A stretch of 64,000 nt of DNA from Neobacillus niacini NBRC 15566 (GTDB taxonomy: Bacteria; Bacillota; Bacilli; Bacillales; Cytobacillaceae). The notes under the pieces were generated by a model, which made no database searches, had not been told where the DNA came from, and saw nothing but the letters and a program-made list of their open reading frames with translations. The stretch spans positions 1 through 64,000 of the forward strand of contig NZ_BCVA01000034.1 in assembly GCF_001591505.1 (NCBI RefSeq). The letters run 5' to 3'. Shown piece after piece: positions 23,969-32,273 of this stretch. Position 1 is the stretch's first letter. Every line of letters begins with the position of its first letter. Position numbers and translations under genes: made by a program.

Positions 23969-26131
23969 ATGGGTCATGCTCAAAATAAAGATTATTCACA
24001 AAGAGATTACGACGCCATTTTAAGAGATGGAGAGGAACTCATTTCAACACATTGCTGCTTCTGCGGGATGCAATGCGGTATGAACATCCGCGTCCGAAAA
24101 GAAGACCAATCTGTCGTAGGAGTGGAGCCGCGATATGATTTTCCAATGAACGGGGGAAGGCTTTGTCCAAAAGGTGTCGCTGCCTACCGGCAGGCTGAGC
24201 ACCAAGAACGTATCCTTCATCCGCTTATTCGGAAAAATGGCAAGCTGGAGCAAGCGACTTGGGACGAAGCCATGGATTTAATCGTCTCGAAAATCCAAGA
24301 AATTCAAGGGAAGTATGGAAAAGATGCTTTTGGAATTTACAGCGGCTCGTCGATGACCAATGAAAAGTGCTATTTAATGGGTAAATTCGCCCGGATTGGG
24401 CTGGGGACGAAAAATATTGATTATAACGGCCGTTATTGCATGTCCTCTGCATCTGTAGGATTTAATCAAAGCCTAGGCCTCGATAGAGGTGGGACCAATC
24501 CATGGTCTGACATCAAGTTTGCTGATGTTTTACTAATTGCGGGCTCAAACACTGCTGAATGCCACCCTTTATCCATGCCTTATATTTGGGGAGCGAGAGA
24601 CCGCGGAGCGAAATTAATTGTTGTCGATCCACGCCAGACAAAAACAGCACTTGTTGCGGACGTTCATCTGAATATCCGCCCTGGTACGGACGTTGCTTTA
24701 GTGAATGGATTATTGCATGTCATGATTAAAGAAGATCTAATAGATAAGGATTTTATTACGAACCATACGACTGGTTTTGAGGAATTAAAGGAATTGGTCC
24801 ATTCCTATAATCCGGCATATGTTTCGGAAATAACCGGAACTGCTGCTGATAAAATTATCACCGCAGCAAGAATTTTTGGTCAGGCTAAGAACGGATTTGC
24901 GATGTTTGCCCGCGGGGTGGAGCAGCATGCGACAGGAACAGATGCAGTTTCTAACTATGTGAATTTATGTTTGGTAACGGGCAAGTTTGGAAGAAAGGGT
25001 TCTGGCGTGGCTACGTTCACCGGCCAAGGAAATGGGCAAGGCGGAAGAGAGCATGGGCAGAAAACCGATCAGCTTCCTGGTTTCCGGAAAATTACGGACC
25101 CGAAAGCAAGAGAATATATTGCAGGTGTTTGGGGTGTTGACGAATCGGAGCTTCCCGGACCTGGTTTATCAGCCTTTGAAATGCTTCAGTCTCTCGGTAA
25201 GGAAATAAAAGGATTATTATTGGTGTGCAGCAACCCAATTGTTTCGTCTCCAACTGTGGGAGATGTAGGTGAGTATCTTAAAAGCCTTGATTTCTTTGTT
25301 TGTATGGACTTCTTTTTATCAGAATCTGCGGAGTTGGCGGACGTAGTTCTTCCATCAACAGTATGGATTGAAGATAATGGAACCATGACAAATGTAGAAG
25401 GCCGTGTGCTGCGTGTTAAAGGGGTTGATCGTACTCCGGGGGAATCGAAACGCGACTGGAAGGTAATTTGTGATATTGCCGAACGTCTTGGCAGGGGGCA
25501 ATACTTCCAATTTAACTCGCCAGAGGACATTTTCAATGAATTGCGTGTAGCAAGTAAAGGCGGGATTGCGGATTATTACGGAATCACCTATGAGAAGCTT
25601 GATAAAATGCAAGGGGTATTCTGGCCGTGTCCAACAGAGGAATCAGAGGGAATGCCAAGATTGTTTGAAGACTTAACATTTAATTTTCCGGACGGAAAAG
25701 CAAGAATCCTAGCATTTGAGTATAAAGGTCCTAATGAGCGAACGAGTAAGGAATACCCTATCATTCTTACAACAGGACGAGTCGTGTACCATTATTTAAG
25801 TGGGAATCAAACACGCCGAATTGACACGCTAAGAAACTTTTGCCCGGATCCATACGTAGAAATTCATCCAAAATTAGCAGAACAATATAACATTTCGAAC
25901 GGTGAAACTGTTAAAGTCTCGAGCCCAAGGGGCAGCATTGAACTCGTAGCCAAAATCACTAAAATAACCCGCGAAGATATGGTATTTGTTCCGTATCATT
26001 GGGGTAAATCTTTGGCTATCAATCATTTAACGAATCCGGCCCTTGAACCGAAATCAAAGATTCCTGAATTCAAGGTGTGCGCGGTTAAGCTTGAAAAGAT
26101 AGCTTCAAGTGCAGGTGAAATGCATGGATAA
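23969..26131 (+). CDS. Molybdopterin oxidoreductase catalytic subunit (Nap/Nas-like)
   Basis: 720 residues. An N-terminal [4Fe-4S] site (Cys29, 32, 36 and 66; CCFCGMQCG ... LCPKG) precedes the molybdopterin domains and the C-terminal molydopterin dinucleotide-binding domain (about 600-715). The predicted Mo ligand is Cys157 in NGRYCMSSAS, as in Nap and assimilatory Nas enzymes rather than Asp (Nar), Ser (DMSO reductase) or Sec (FDH). There is no Tat signal, so it acts in the cytoplasm. Substrate unknown; nitrate or another oxyanion is plausible. Formate dehydrogenase-like families remain an alternative. Confidence 0.82.
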   Translation: MGHAQNKDYSQRDYDAILRDGEELISTHCCFCGMQCGMNIRVRKEDQSVVGVEPRYDFPMNGGRLCPKGVAAYRQAEHQERILHPLIRKNGKLEQATWDEAMDLIVSKIQEIQGKYGKDAFGIYSGSSMTNEKCYLMGKFARIGLGTKNIDYNGRYCMSSASVGFNQSLGLDRGGTNPWSDIKFADVLLIAGSNTAECHPLSMPYIWGARDRGAKLIVVDPRQTKTALVADVHLNIRPGTDVALVNGLLHVMIKEDLIDKDFITNHTTGFEELKELVHSYNPAYVSEITGTAADKIITAARIFGQAKNGFAMFARGVEQHATGTDAVSNYVNLCLVTGKFGRKGSGVATFTGQGNGQGGREHGQKTDQLPGFRKITDPKAREYIAGVWGVDESELPGPGLSAFEMLQSLGKEIKGLLLVCSNPIVSSPTVGDVGEYLKSLDFFVCMDFFLSESAELADVVLPSTVWIEDNGTMTNVEGRVLRVKGVDRTPGESKRDWKVICDIAERLGRGQYFQFNSPEDIFNELRVASKGGIADYYGITYEKLDKMQGVFWPCPTEESEGMPRLFEDLTFNFPDGKARILAFEYKGPNERTSKEYPIILTTGRVVYHYLSGNQTRRIDTLRNFCPDPYVEIHPKLAEQYNISNGETVKVSSPRGSIELVAKITKITREDMVFVPYHWGKSLAINHLTNPALEPKSKIPEFKVCAVKLEKIASSAGEMHG

Positions 26132-26693
26132 GGTTTTATATATTGATTACGAACGATGTATAGGCTGCAGGGCATGTGTGATTGGATGTGAGGAATGCAG
26201 CGGGCATGATCATTTATCAAGGATGTTTGTTGATGAGTTGAATCCCGGTGAAACGGTTGCGACATCTCCCACACCATGTATGCACTGTGTGACCCCTGCA
26301 TGTGCGGAATCGTGTCCAGTACAAGCGATTTCTATCGCTGCTGATGGTACCGTTTTATCTGCCTCAATGGAAAAATGTATTGGCTGTAAGAACTGTACAT
26401 ATGCCTGCCCTTTTGGGATACCAAAAGTGGATGATGTGAAAAAAGTGATGTATAAATGTGACATGTGTTATGACCGTACGTCAAAAGGCAGACCGCCGAT
26501 GTGTGCAAGCGTTTGTCCAACTGATACGATTCGCTTTGTGGATCAGAGTGATCTTAAAAATGACCCTCCGAAACCTGTTCAATTTAAATGGGATTTTGGA
26601 GGCACAATCATTGAAACACGAACCGTCATTGGGCTGCCAGATACAGAGGAAAATAGATTTGGATATAGAGAAGGCGATGGTGTTCAATCATGA
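26124..26693 (+). CDS. Ferredoxin-type subunit with four [4Fe-4S] clusters
   Basis: 189 residues with four Cys groups: CIGCRACVIGC, CMHCVTPACAESC, CIGCKNCTYAC and CDMCYDR...CASVC. This is the DmsB/PsrB/HycB pattern that wires a Mo subunit to a membrane cytochrome. The frame is open from GTG at 26109, but AGGTG is well placed only for ATG 26124 (MDKVLYIDYERC), which overlaps the Mo gene by 8 bases. No export signal, consistent with a cytoplasmic Mo subunit. Confidence 0.85.
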   Translation: MDKVLYIDYERCIGCRACVIGCEECSGHDHLSRMFVDELNPGETVATSPTPCMHCVTPACAESCPVQAISIAADGTVLSASMEKCIGCKNCTYACPFGIPKVDDVKKVMYKCDMCYDRTSKGRPPMCASVCPTDTIRFVDQSDLKNDPPKPVQFKWDFGGTIIETRTVIGLPDTEENRFGYREGDGVQS

Positions 26694-27193
26694 AGAAGAT
26701 AGAAGAATTTCTTCGTAAATTGTCTTTTAATATCAGGAGAGATCGCGAATTAGATTTGAATAGGAGAGGATTTATTGCCTCTACATTATCGCTAATGGGT
26801 GTGTTCTTTGTAAGCGCCACCCCTTTAGCGGTGCTATCTAAGAATCGAAAAGAAGAAAGCCATGATAGAGAAGTATTTATTATTGATGAAAAAGATATCG
26901 AGGTAGGGGAGAGTGTTACCTTTCATTACCCAGAAGATAATGACCCAGCCATATTGGTCCGAATCTCTGAAAAGGAATATAGGGCATATAACAGCAAATG
27001 TACTCATTTAATGTGCCCTGTTTATTGGGAAAAGGATACAGGCAAGCTTACCTGCCCATGTCATAATGGATTCTTTAATGTTGAGGATGGTTCTGTTCTG
27101 GCTGGTCCTCCGCCGCGGGCACTCCCATCGATTAAATTAAAACATAAGAACAAAAAAATATATGCTGTGGGAATCACTCAGGCTCAACATTAG
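26690..27193 (+). CDS. Tat-dependent Rieske [2Fe-2S] protein
   Basis: 167 residues. A twin-arginine signal anchor is visible (LNRRGFIASTLSLMGVFFVSATPLAVLS, about 23-50). The Rieske motifs are complete: Cys104-T-His106 and Cys122-P-C-His125, with Cys109 and Cys124 placed for the disulfide of bc1-type Rieske proteins. It should face outside, while the Mo and ferredoxin subunits lack export signals. Start and preceding stop overlap (ATGA). A Rieske protein inside a molybdenum-enzyme operon is unusual. Confidence 0.85.
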   Translation: MKKIEEFLRKLSFNIRRDRELDLNRRGFIASTLSLMGVFFVSATPLAVLSKNRKEESHDREVFIIDEKDIEVGESVTFHYPEDNDPAILVRISEKEYRAYNSKCTHLMCPVYWEKDTGKLTCPCHNGFFNVEDGSVLAGPPPRALPSIKLKHKNKKIYAVGITQAQH

Positions 27194-27205
27194 GAGGCGA
27201 GTACT

Positions 27206-27400
27206 ATGAAAATGGCATGGTGGGTTTTTATGAGTCTGTTGACCGTGCAAATTATCCTTATTCAATACATGGTAGAGGAATATCTAGCTGGTCACTATGA
27301 AGATCTTTTTTACTATGTATTAGCCTTAGGCTTTATGTTTCTTTTGACGGTTATAACATATCTGTTGTTTAGAAGAATAGACAAGGTAATGGATCATTAA
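27206..27400 (+). CDS. Small two-helix membrane protein
   Basis: 64 residues with two hydrophobic segments (about 4-22 and 34-55) and a cytoplasmic RRIDK tail. AGGAGG precedes the ATG and the globin gene follows after 14 bases, so it belongs to the Mo operon. I do not recognise the family; its size and place suggest an accessory subunit of the membrane complex. Confidence 0.65.
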   Translation: MKMAWWVFMSLLTVQIILIQYMVEEYLAGHYEDLFYYVLALGFMFLLTVITYLLFRRIDKVMDH

Positions 27401-27414
27401 AGGAGGACGGGATC

Positions 27415-27750
27415 TTGCATATCAATGAGGATAAAATAACTTCTGTCGTAAAGGAATTCTTTCATAAAATCCATGCAGATGATCTGATGAGCAAGTTTTT
27501 TAAGGATCATGATCAAGAGAGAATCCAGCATCACCCTCAGACATTTCTAGAGCATGGTTTGGGTGAAGGAAAATATAGCAATGAACAGATAGCAAACGCA
27601 CATAAAGATCTTCCCATCAACGACGAGCATTTTGAAGCGATGATAGGAAATTTCATGGCAACCTTGAACGAACATGAGTTTAGTGAGGACGACAAACAAA
27701 AAGTTCATGAAATTTTACAGGGTCACAAAGGAAATATTATAGGAAAGTAA
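27415..27750 (+). CDS. Truncated haemoglobin (group I-like)
   Basis: 111 residues. FFHKIHADDLMSKFF near the N-terminus and ANAHKDLPINDEHFEAMIGNF with the proximal His match truncated globins. Bacterial truncated haemoglobins bind O2 and NO and often protect against NO. The start codon is TTG with AGGAGG 8 bases upstream. As last gene of the Mo/Rieske operon it hints that the enzyme meets or produces reactive nitrogen species. Confidence 0.85.
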   Translation: MHINEDKITSVVKEFFHKIHADDLMSKFFKDHDQERIQHHPQTFLEHGLGEGKYSNEQIANAHKDLPINDEHFEAMIGNFMATLNEHEFSEDDKQKVHEILQGHKGNIIGK

Positions 27751-27787
27751 AAAGGTGGTGCCCCGTTACTTGGGCACCACCTTTTTC
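27751..27787. terminator. Bidirectional terminator
   Basis: AAGGTGGTGCCC (27752-27763) pairs with GGGCACCACCTT (27772-27783), with T-runs on both strands. It serves the globin gene and the converging Mrp-like gene. Confidence 0.92.
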
Positions 27788-28525
27788 TTATGCAATGGAA
27801 TCTTGCACTCTATCAGCTAATTCGTTGTATTTATCAAAGAGCAAGGAACCTCTTTTATAAATAGACGGTTCAAAATCATCTTCGCTAGGAGCTAATATTG
27901 GCAGCTGGGCAATTAGGTCAGTACCCAATTTTGCTGCTAATTGTTCGGAACCGCCTTTACCAAATAGGTAATATTTTTGCTCGAGGTCTGGCGGCTGAAA
28001 ATAAGCCATGTTTTCTACAATGCCTAAGATATTATGATTATTAATAGCAGCCATTTTACCCGCTCTTTCTGCAACATGTGAGGCTGTTGGATGTGGAGTT
28101 GTGACGACGATCTGGTGGGAGCTCGGAATTAGGCGATTTACATCCATAGCAACATCTCCCGTACCCGGAGGCATATCGATTACCACATAATCCAATGGTC
28201 CCCAAATTACTTCATTAATAAATTGGTTGATGACTTTTCCAAGCATGGGCCCACGCCAAACAACCGGATCATTATTTTTAACGATAAAACCCATGGACAT
28301 GATTTTAATCCCATGAGATTCAACAGGAATAATCTTATTATTCATTGATTTTGGACCGAAACTGATATTCATCATATTAGGGATACTGCTTCCGTAAATA
28401 TCAAAATCAATCAATCCTACACATTTACCTTGTCTGCTTAAGGAGACAGCAAGATTCGCAGATACAGTGGATTTACCAACCCCGCCTTTACCCGAGATTA
28501 CTGATATAACTTTTCCAGATAGCAT
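27788..28525 (-). CDS. Mrp/NBP35-family P-loop ATPase lacking the CxxC motif
   Basis: 245 residues. Deviant Walker A SGKGGVGKS (about 10-18), IDFDIYGSSIPNMM and DMPPGTGD identify the Mrp/ApbC/SalA family of ATPases, whose members carry Fe-S clusters. Two features are missing: the N-terminal MIP18 (DUF59) domain of bacterial SalA/Mrp, and the CxxC that binds the bridging cluster (ENMAYFQPPD where ENMSYFxCPxC is usual). A classical Fe-S carrier role is thus doubtful. AAAGGTG precedes the ATG. It is co-directional with, and 16 bases after, the small gene upstream. Confidence 0.82.
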   Translation of the reverse strand: MLSGKVISVISGKGGVGKSTVSANLAVSLSRQGKCVGLIDFDIYGSSIPNMMNISFGPKSMNNKIIPVESHGIKIMSMGFIVKNNDPVVWRGPMLGKVINQFINEVIWGPLDYVVIDMPPGTGDVAMDVNRLIPSSHQIVVTTPHPTASHVAERAGKMAAINNHNILGIVENMAYFQPPDLEQKYYLFGKGGSEQLAAKLGTDLIAQLPILAPSEDDFEPSIYKRGSLLFDKYNELADRVQDSIA

Positions 28526-28541
28526 ACGATCACCTTTCTGT

Positions 28542-28901
28542 TTATAGACAATTTTTCATCGAACTTTGCAGATACTCGATCCAAAGCTCCCAGTTCTTAA
28601 CGATATATACAGACTCCCCATTGGACAGATAACCTAAAAAACTCTTAGAATCATCGACAGTTACATCATTTCCTTTACGCAAGCGGTTGATTATGTCATG
28701 AATAATGATGTATTCCTCTAATAATAACTCACTTGAATAAACAAGCTTAATTCCGTTATTTTCGATATGGACATCGCCTAGAGATTTGTCGGATTTCTCA
28801 AGATAGATTTCTAAATGGCTATTCGTCCTTTTTTTTAGAAATGGCAAGTCATATTTCGCCAAGTCAACTTCATTTTGAAATGTTAATGTTGTAGATAACA
28901 G
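28542..28901 (-). CDS. Conserved-looking small protein of unknown function
   Basis: I do not recognise this protein. It is acidic to neutral, without membrane segments, and ends WELWIEYLQSSMKNCL. The first conventional start is TTG at 28862 with no ribosome site. A strong AAAGGAGG (28910-28917) stands 8 bases before an in-frame CTG at 28901, giving LSTTLTFQNEVDLAKYDLPF as N-terminal sequence after the initiator; I chose this start. It is probably co-transcribed with the Mrp-like ATPase. Confidence 0.55.
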   Translation of the reverse strand: MLSTTLTFQNEVDLAKYDLPFLKKRTNSHLEIYLEKSDKSLGDVHIENNGIKLVYSSELLLEEYIIIHDIINRLRKGNDVTVDDSKSFLGYLSNGESVYIVKNWELWIEYLQSSMKNCL

Positions 28902-28982
28902 TCTGCATACCTCCTTTACACTCTATAACAGTATTTACCAATAACCATCATAAAAAACATCGATAATAGAGGGAGGGTTTGA

Positions 28983-29001
28983 TATGCATTAATTATGCAT
29001 A
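28983..29001. promoter_or_regulatory. Palindrome upstream of argC
   Basis: TATGCAT-TAATT-ATGCATA is a perfect 7-bp inverted repeat. It resembles an ARG box only loosely (TGCAT-N5-ATGCA), so the binding protein is open. Apart from this, the cre site and the promoter, I see nothing in 28918-29160. Confidence 0.4.
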
Positions 29002-29028
29002 ATAGTTGGATATTTATACAACTAACCA

Positions 29029-29042
29029 TGTAAGCGTTTTCA
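29029..29042 (+). promoter_or_regulatory. Candidate cre (CcpA) site upstream of argC
   Basis: TGTAAGCGTTTTCA fits the cre consensus TGWAANCGNTNWCA at every position. Its centre lies about 95 bases before the predicted argC transcription start, a distance compatible with activation rather than roadblock. Confidence 0.55.
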
Positions 29043-29095
29043 AAAATAATGGTAATAAAATTCTATAAAAACTGAAAATTGGGCTAAATTTATTC

Positions 29096-29130
29096 TTGAA
29101 TAAATATTACATTGTATGTATAATGATTCA
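29096..29130 (+). promoter_or_regulatory. argC promoter overlapped by two ARG boxes
   Basis: TTGAAT (29096-29101) and TATAAT (29119-29124) with a 17-bp spacer form a good sigma-A promoter. TGAATAAATATTAC (29097-29110) overlaps the -35 and TGTATAATGATTCA (29117-29130) the -10; both are close to the ArgR/AhrC consensus TGAATWWWWATTCA. Arginine-dependent repression is therefore expected. Confidence 0.75.
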
Positions 29131-29160
29131 TTATAAATGGAAACGCAGGAGTTGAATTAA

Positions 29161-30198
29161 ATGAAAGCAGCCATTATCGGTGGAACAGGATACGGAGCAA
29201 TCGAATTGATTCGTTTGATTCAAAATCATCCACATATAGAGATAGGTACAGTTGTTTCTAACTCACAATCAGGTACTAATTTTAGTGACAGTTATCCACA
29301 TCTTTCAAATATTGTAAATTTATCTCTCGAAAAATTTGATGTTGAAGAAATAAGTAGGCAAAACGATATTGTTTTTCTTGCAACGCCGTCTGGTGTTAGC
29401 AGCTCGTTAGTACCGCAGCTTGTAGATAAAGGAATGAAAGTAATCGACCTTTCAGGAGATTTCCGGTTAAGGTCGCAAAATGAATATGAAACTTGGTATA
29501 AGCATTCAGCACCAAAAGAGGAGTATTTAAGTAAAGCTGTTTATGGATTAAGTGAGATATATACAGAAGAAATTAAAAATTCAGCGCTAATTGCTAATCC
29601 AGGCTGTTATCCGACAGCAACTACGCTCGGTTTATTACCAATCTTGAAAGCGAAGGCAGCGGATGAAAATTCAATAATCATTGACGCCAAATCAGGTGTT
29701 TCTGGTGCAGGAAGGGGCCTTTCGTTAACAGCTCATTATGCTGAAATAAATGAAAATCTTAAAGCCTATAAACTTGGTGCCCATCAGCATATTCCTGAAA
29801 TAGAACAGGTTCTAACGGATGAAACGGGTAATCCAATCACCGTAACATTTACAACACATTTAGTACCGATGTCGCGGGGAATTATGATTACTTCATACGT
29901 TAACTTAACGGAAAAGATTTCAACGAATACAGTTAATGATTTGTACAATAAATTTTATGAGAATCATCCTTTCGTACGGATTCGTCCAGCAGGGACTTAT
30001 CCTTCTACAAAAGAAGTAAGCGGCAGTAACTACTGCGATATCGGCTTGCATGTGGACCCGCGAACGAATCGACTTACGATTATTTCTGTCATCGATAATT
30101 TAGTTAAAGGTGCCGCAGGTCAGGCAATACAAAATGCAAACATAATGAACGATTGGGATGTCAGGACGGGACTTACTAGCATACCAATGTATCCATAA
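29161..30198 (+). CDS. argC: N-acetyl-gamma-glutamyl-phosphate reductase
   Basis: 345 residues. The N-terminal NAD(P)-binding motif GGTGYGAIELIRL and the catalytic Cys in NPGCYPTATTLGLLP identify ArgC, which reduces N-acetylglutamyl phosphate to the semialdehyde. CAGGAG precedes the ATG. It is first in argCJBD-carAB-argF, the gene order of B. subtilis. Confidence 0.96.
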   Translation: MKAAIIGGTGYGAIELIRLIQNHPHIEIGTVVSNSQSGTNFSDSYPHLSNIVNLSLEKFDVEEISRQNDIVFLATPSGVSSSLVPQLVDKGMKVIDLSGDFRLRSQNEYETWYKHSAPKEEYLSKAVYGLSEIYTEEIKNSALIANPGCYPTATTLGLLPILKAKAADENSIIIDAKSGVSGAGRGLSLTAHYAEINENLKAYKLGAHQHIPEIEQVLTDETGNPITVTFTTHLVPMSRGIMITSYVNLTEKISTNTVNDLYNKFYENHPFVRIRPAGTYPSTKEVSGSNYCDIGLHVDPRTNRLTIISVIDNLVKGAAGQAIQNANIMNDWDVRTGLTSIPMYP

Positions 30199-30234
30199 TA
30201 TTTTACTAGTTACCTAGAATAAGGGGGAATTAAT

Positions 30235-31464
30235 TTGTTGCCAGTAGTATCAAATAAAGAAATCGTTGTAGTAGAAGAAGGAAGTGTTACGTTGCCGCAA
30301 GGGTTTGTGGCAGGCGGTATGCATTGCGGGATAAAAAGAAAACGACTTGATCTTGGTTATATTGTTTCAGATGTTCCAGCAATAACTGCTGGCGTATATA
30401 CAACGAATATTTTTCAAGCAGCCCCCCTTTTAGTTACTCAAGAAAGCATAGCTAAAGAAAATAAAATCCAGGCGGTAATCGTCAACTCAGGTAATGCCAA
30501 TGCTTGTACAGGGGAACAAGGATTGTTAGACGCATTTGAAATGCAAAAGGGATTTGCCAACGAACTAGGCATCGAGGAGCACCTTGTTGCAGTAACTTCT
30601 ACAGGAGTTATTGGGGAGCTCTTACCGATGGATAAAGTAAAAACAGGTATCAATCAAATTCTTCAGACCAAATATGCAAGTGAAGAAAATTTCAAAAATG
30701 CAATTTTAACAACGGACACATGTATCAAGCAGGTTGGTGTCCAAATTAAAATCGATGGAAAAACAGTCAGCATTGGCGGTGCGGCAAAAGGATCCGGAAT
30801 GATACATCCTAATATGGCGACAATGCTTGGTTTTATTACAACAGACGCCAATATCGGCCATGAGGATTTACATGGTGCATTAAAAGATATAACAAATCAA
30901 ACCTTCAATATGATCACCGTTGATGGAGATACAAGTACGAATGATATGGTTTTAGTTATGGCAAACGGGTTAGCGGGTAATGACCAGTTAACAAAAGACC
31001 ATCCTGATTGGGATTTATTCAAAGCTGGCTTAAAGCTAGTAAGTGAAGAGCTTGCGAAAAAAATTGCCAGAGATGGTGAAGGGGCAACAAAGCTTGTTGA
31101 AGTTCAAATAAACGGAGCTTACAGCCATGAGGCAGCTAGAGCAGTTGGAAAATCGATAATTTCTTCTAATCTTGTAAAAACAGCTATCTACGGTACGGAC
31201 CCGAACTGGGGAAGAATTGTTACAGCTATCGGATATTCAGGAATACCTGTTGAGCCTAATGCATTGAAAGTGGCAATTGGTCCTTACAAAGTATTTGAAA
31301 ATGGCTTACCTTGTCCCTTTGTGGAAGAAGAAGTAAAAGAGTACTTAGAACTAGAAACAGTTAAGATTTTTGTTGAATTAAATCAAGGTGATGAAAGTGC
31401 AACGGCTTGGGGCTGCGATCTAACGTATGATTATGTGAAAATCAACGCGTCGTACCGCACATAA
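30235..31464 (+). CDS. argJ: Bifunctional ornithine acetyltransferase / N-acetylglutamate synthase
   Basis: 409 residues. The autocleavage and catalytic site is visible as KGSGMIHPNMATMLGFITTDA, where the Thr in MATML is the expected nucleophile and new N-terminus. ArgJ recycles the acetyl group between acetylornithine and glutamate. The start is TTG (two adjacent TTG codons at 30235 and 30238) after AGGGGG. It lies 36 bases after argC. Confidence 0.96.
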   Translation: MLPVVSNKEIVVVEEGSVTLPQGFVAGGMHCGIKRKRLDLGYIVSDVPAITAGVYTTNIFQAAPLLVTQESIAKENKIQAVIVNSGNANACTGEQGLLDAFEMQKGFANELGIEEHLVAVTSTGVIGELLPMDKVKTGINQILQTKYASEENFKNAILTTDTCIKQVGVQIKIDGKTVSIGGAAKGSGMIHPNMATMLGFITTDANIGHEDLHGALKDITNQTFNMITVDGDTSTNDMVLVMANGLAGNDQLTKDHPDWDLFKAGLKLVSEELAKKIARDGEGATKLVEVQINGAYSHEAARAVGKSIISSNLVKTAIYGTDPNWGRIVTAIGYSGIPVEPNALKVAIGPYKVFENGLPCPFVEEEVKEYLELETVKIFVELNQGDESATAWGCDLTYDYVKINASYRT

Positions 31465-31478
31465 GTGGAGGGAGAAAA

Positions 31479-32273
31479 ATGAACTATATAGTCATTAAGT
31501 GTGGCGGAAGTGTGTTAGAAAATCTGCCAAAGACATTCTATGAAGATGTGATTTCCCTCCATCAAAAAGGAGAATGGACGCCTATTATTGTCCATGGCGG
31601 CGGCCCGCTGATCAATAAATTATTAAAAAGCTTAAATGTAGAAACTACCTTCGTAAATGGGTTGAGAGTAACGAATCATGAGGTATTAGATATTGTAGAA
31701 ATGGTGTTAAGCGGTACTGTGAATAAACAAGTAGTACGGAATATTCTTGAGACAGGCGGCAGTTCATTCGGTGTTAGTGGTGTGGATGGATGTTTGTTAA
31801 AAGCTGTTCCCGCTTCAGATGAAAGTTTAGGTTTTGTTGGAGAAGTGGTTGAGGTAAATACTGCAGTCATTGACAGCATTGTAAAACAAGGACACATTCC
31901 AGTCATCTCACCAGTAGGGATTGGAGCAAACGGACAGCGGTACAACATAAACGGAGATGTTGCCGCAAGTGCTGTTGCTAAGGCACTAGGAGCAAACCTT
32001 TGTTTTATTAGTGATATACCTGGAATTCTAGTAGAGAAAAATGGTGAAAAGTCTAAATTAGACCTGGTTACCAAAACTGAAGTCGAAGAACTGATTGAAA
32101 ATAAAACCATTTATGGCGGGATGATTCCAAAGGTTAAAGCTGCCATTGATGGGTTAGTTCATAAAATCCCCGTGGTCGGTATTATAGATGGATTTGAAAA
32201 AAATAGCTTGGTAGAATACGTGAACGGCAAAAATATTGGAACAAAAATTGTTTTAGATGAGGAGATTGCCTAA
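31479..32273 (+). CDS. argB: Acetylglutamate kinase
   Basis: 264 residues. The amino-acid kinase fold shows in KCGGSVLE, IVHGGGPLINKLL and YNINGDVAASAVAKALGA. It phosphorylates N-acetylglutamate, the second step of the pathway. The length and lack of the N-terminal extension fit the enzyme type of cyclic (ArgJ) pathways. GGAGGG stands before the ATG; the stop overlaps the argD start by one base. Confidence 0.96.
   Translation: MNYIVIKCGGSVLENLPKTFYEDVISLHQKGEWTPIIVHGGGPLINKLLKSLNVETTFVNGLRVTNHEVLDIVEMVLSGTVNKQVVRNILETGGSSFGVSGVDGCLLKAVPASDESLGFVGEVVEVNTAVIDSIVKQGHIPVISPVGIGANGQRYNINGDVAASAVAKALGANLCFISDIPGILVEKNGEKSKLDLVTKTEVEELIENKTIYGGMIPKVKAAIDGLVHKIPVVGIIDGFEKNSLVEYVNGKNIGTKIVLDEEIA

Noticed and set aside
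23969-26131. Periplasmic NapA
   Set aside because: The Mo ligand motif is similar, but no Tat signal is present and the neighbours are not napB/napC types.
28918-29160. T-box or other amino-acid riboswitch before argC
   Set aside because: No T-box sequence, specifier stem or terminator/antiterminator pair; ARG boxes on the promoter explain control.
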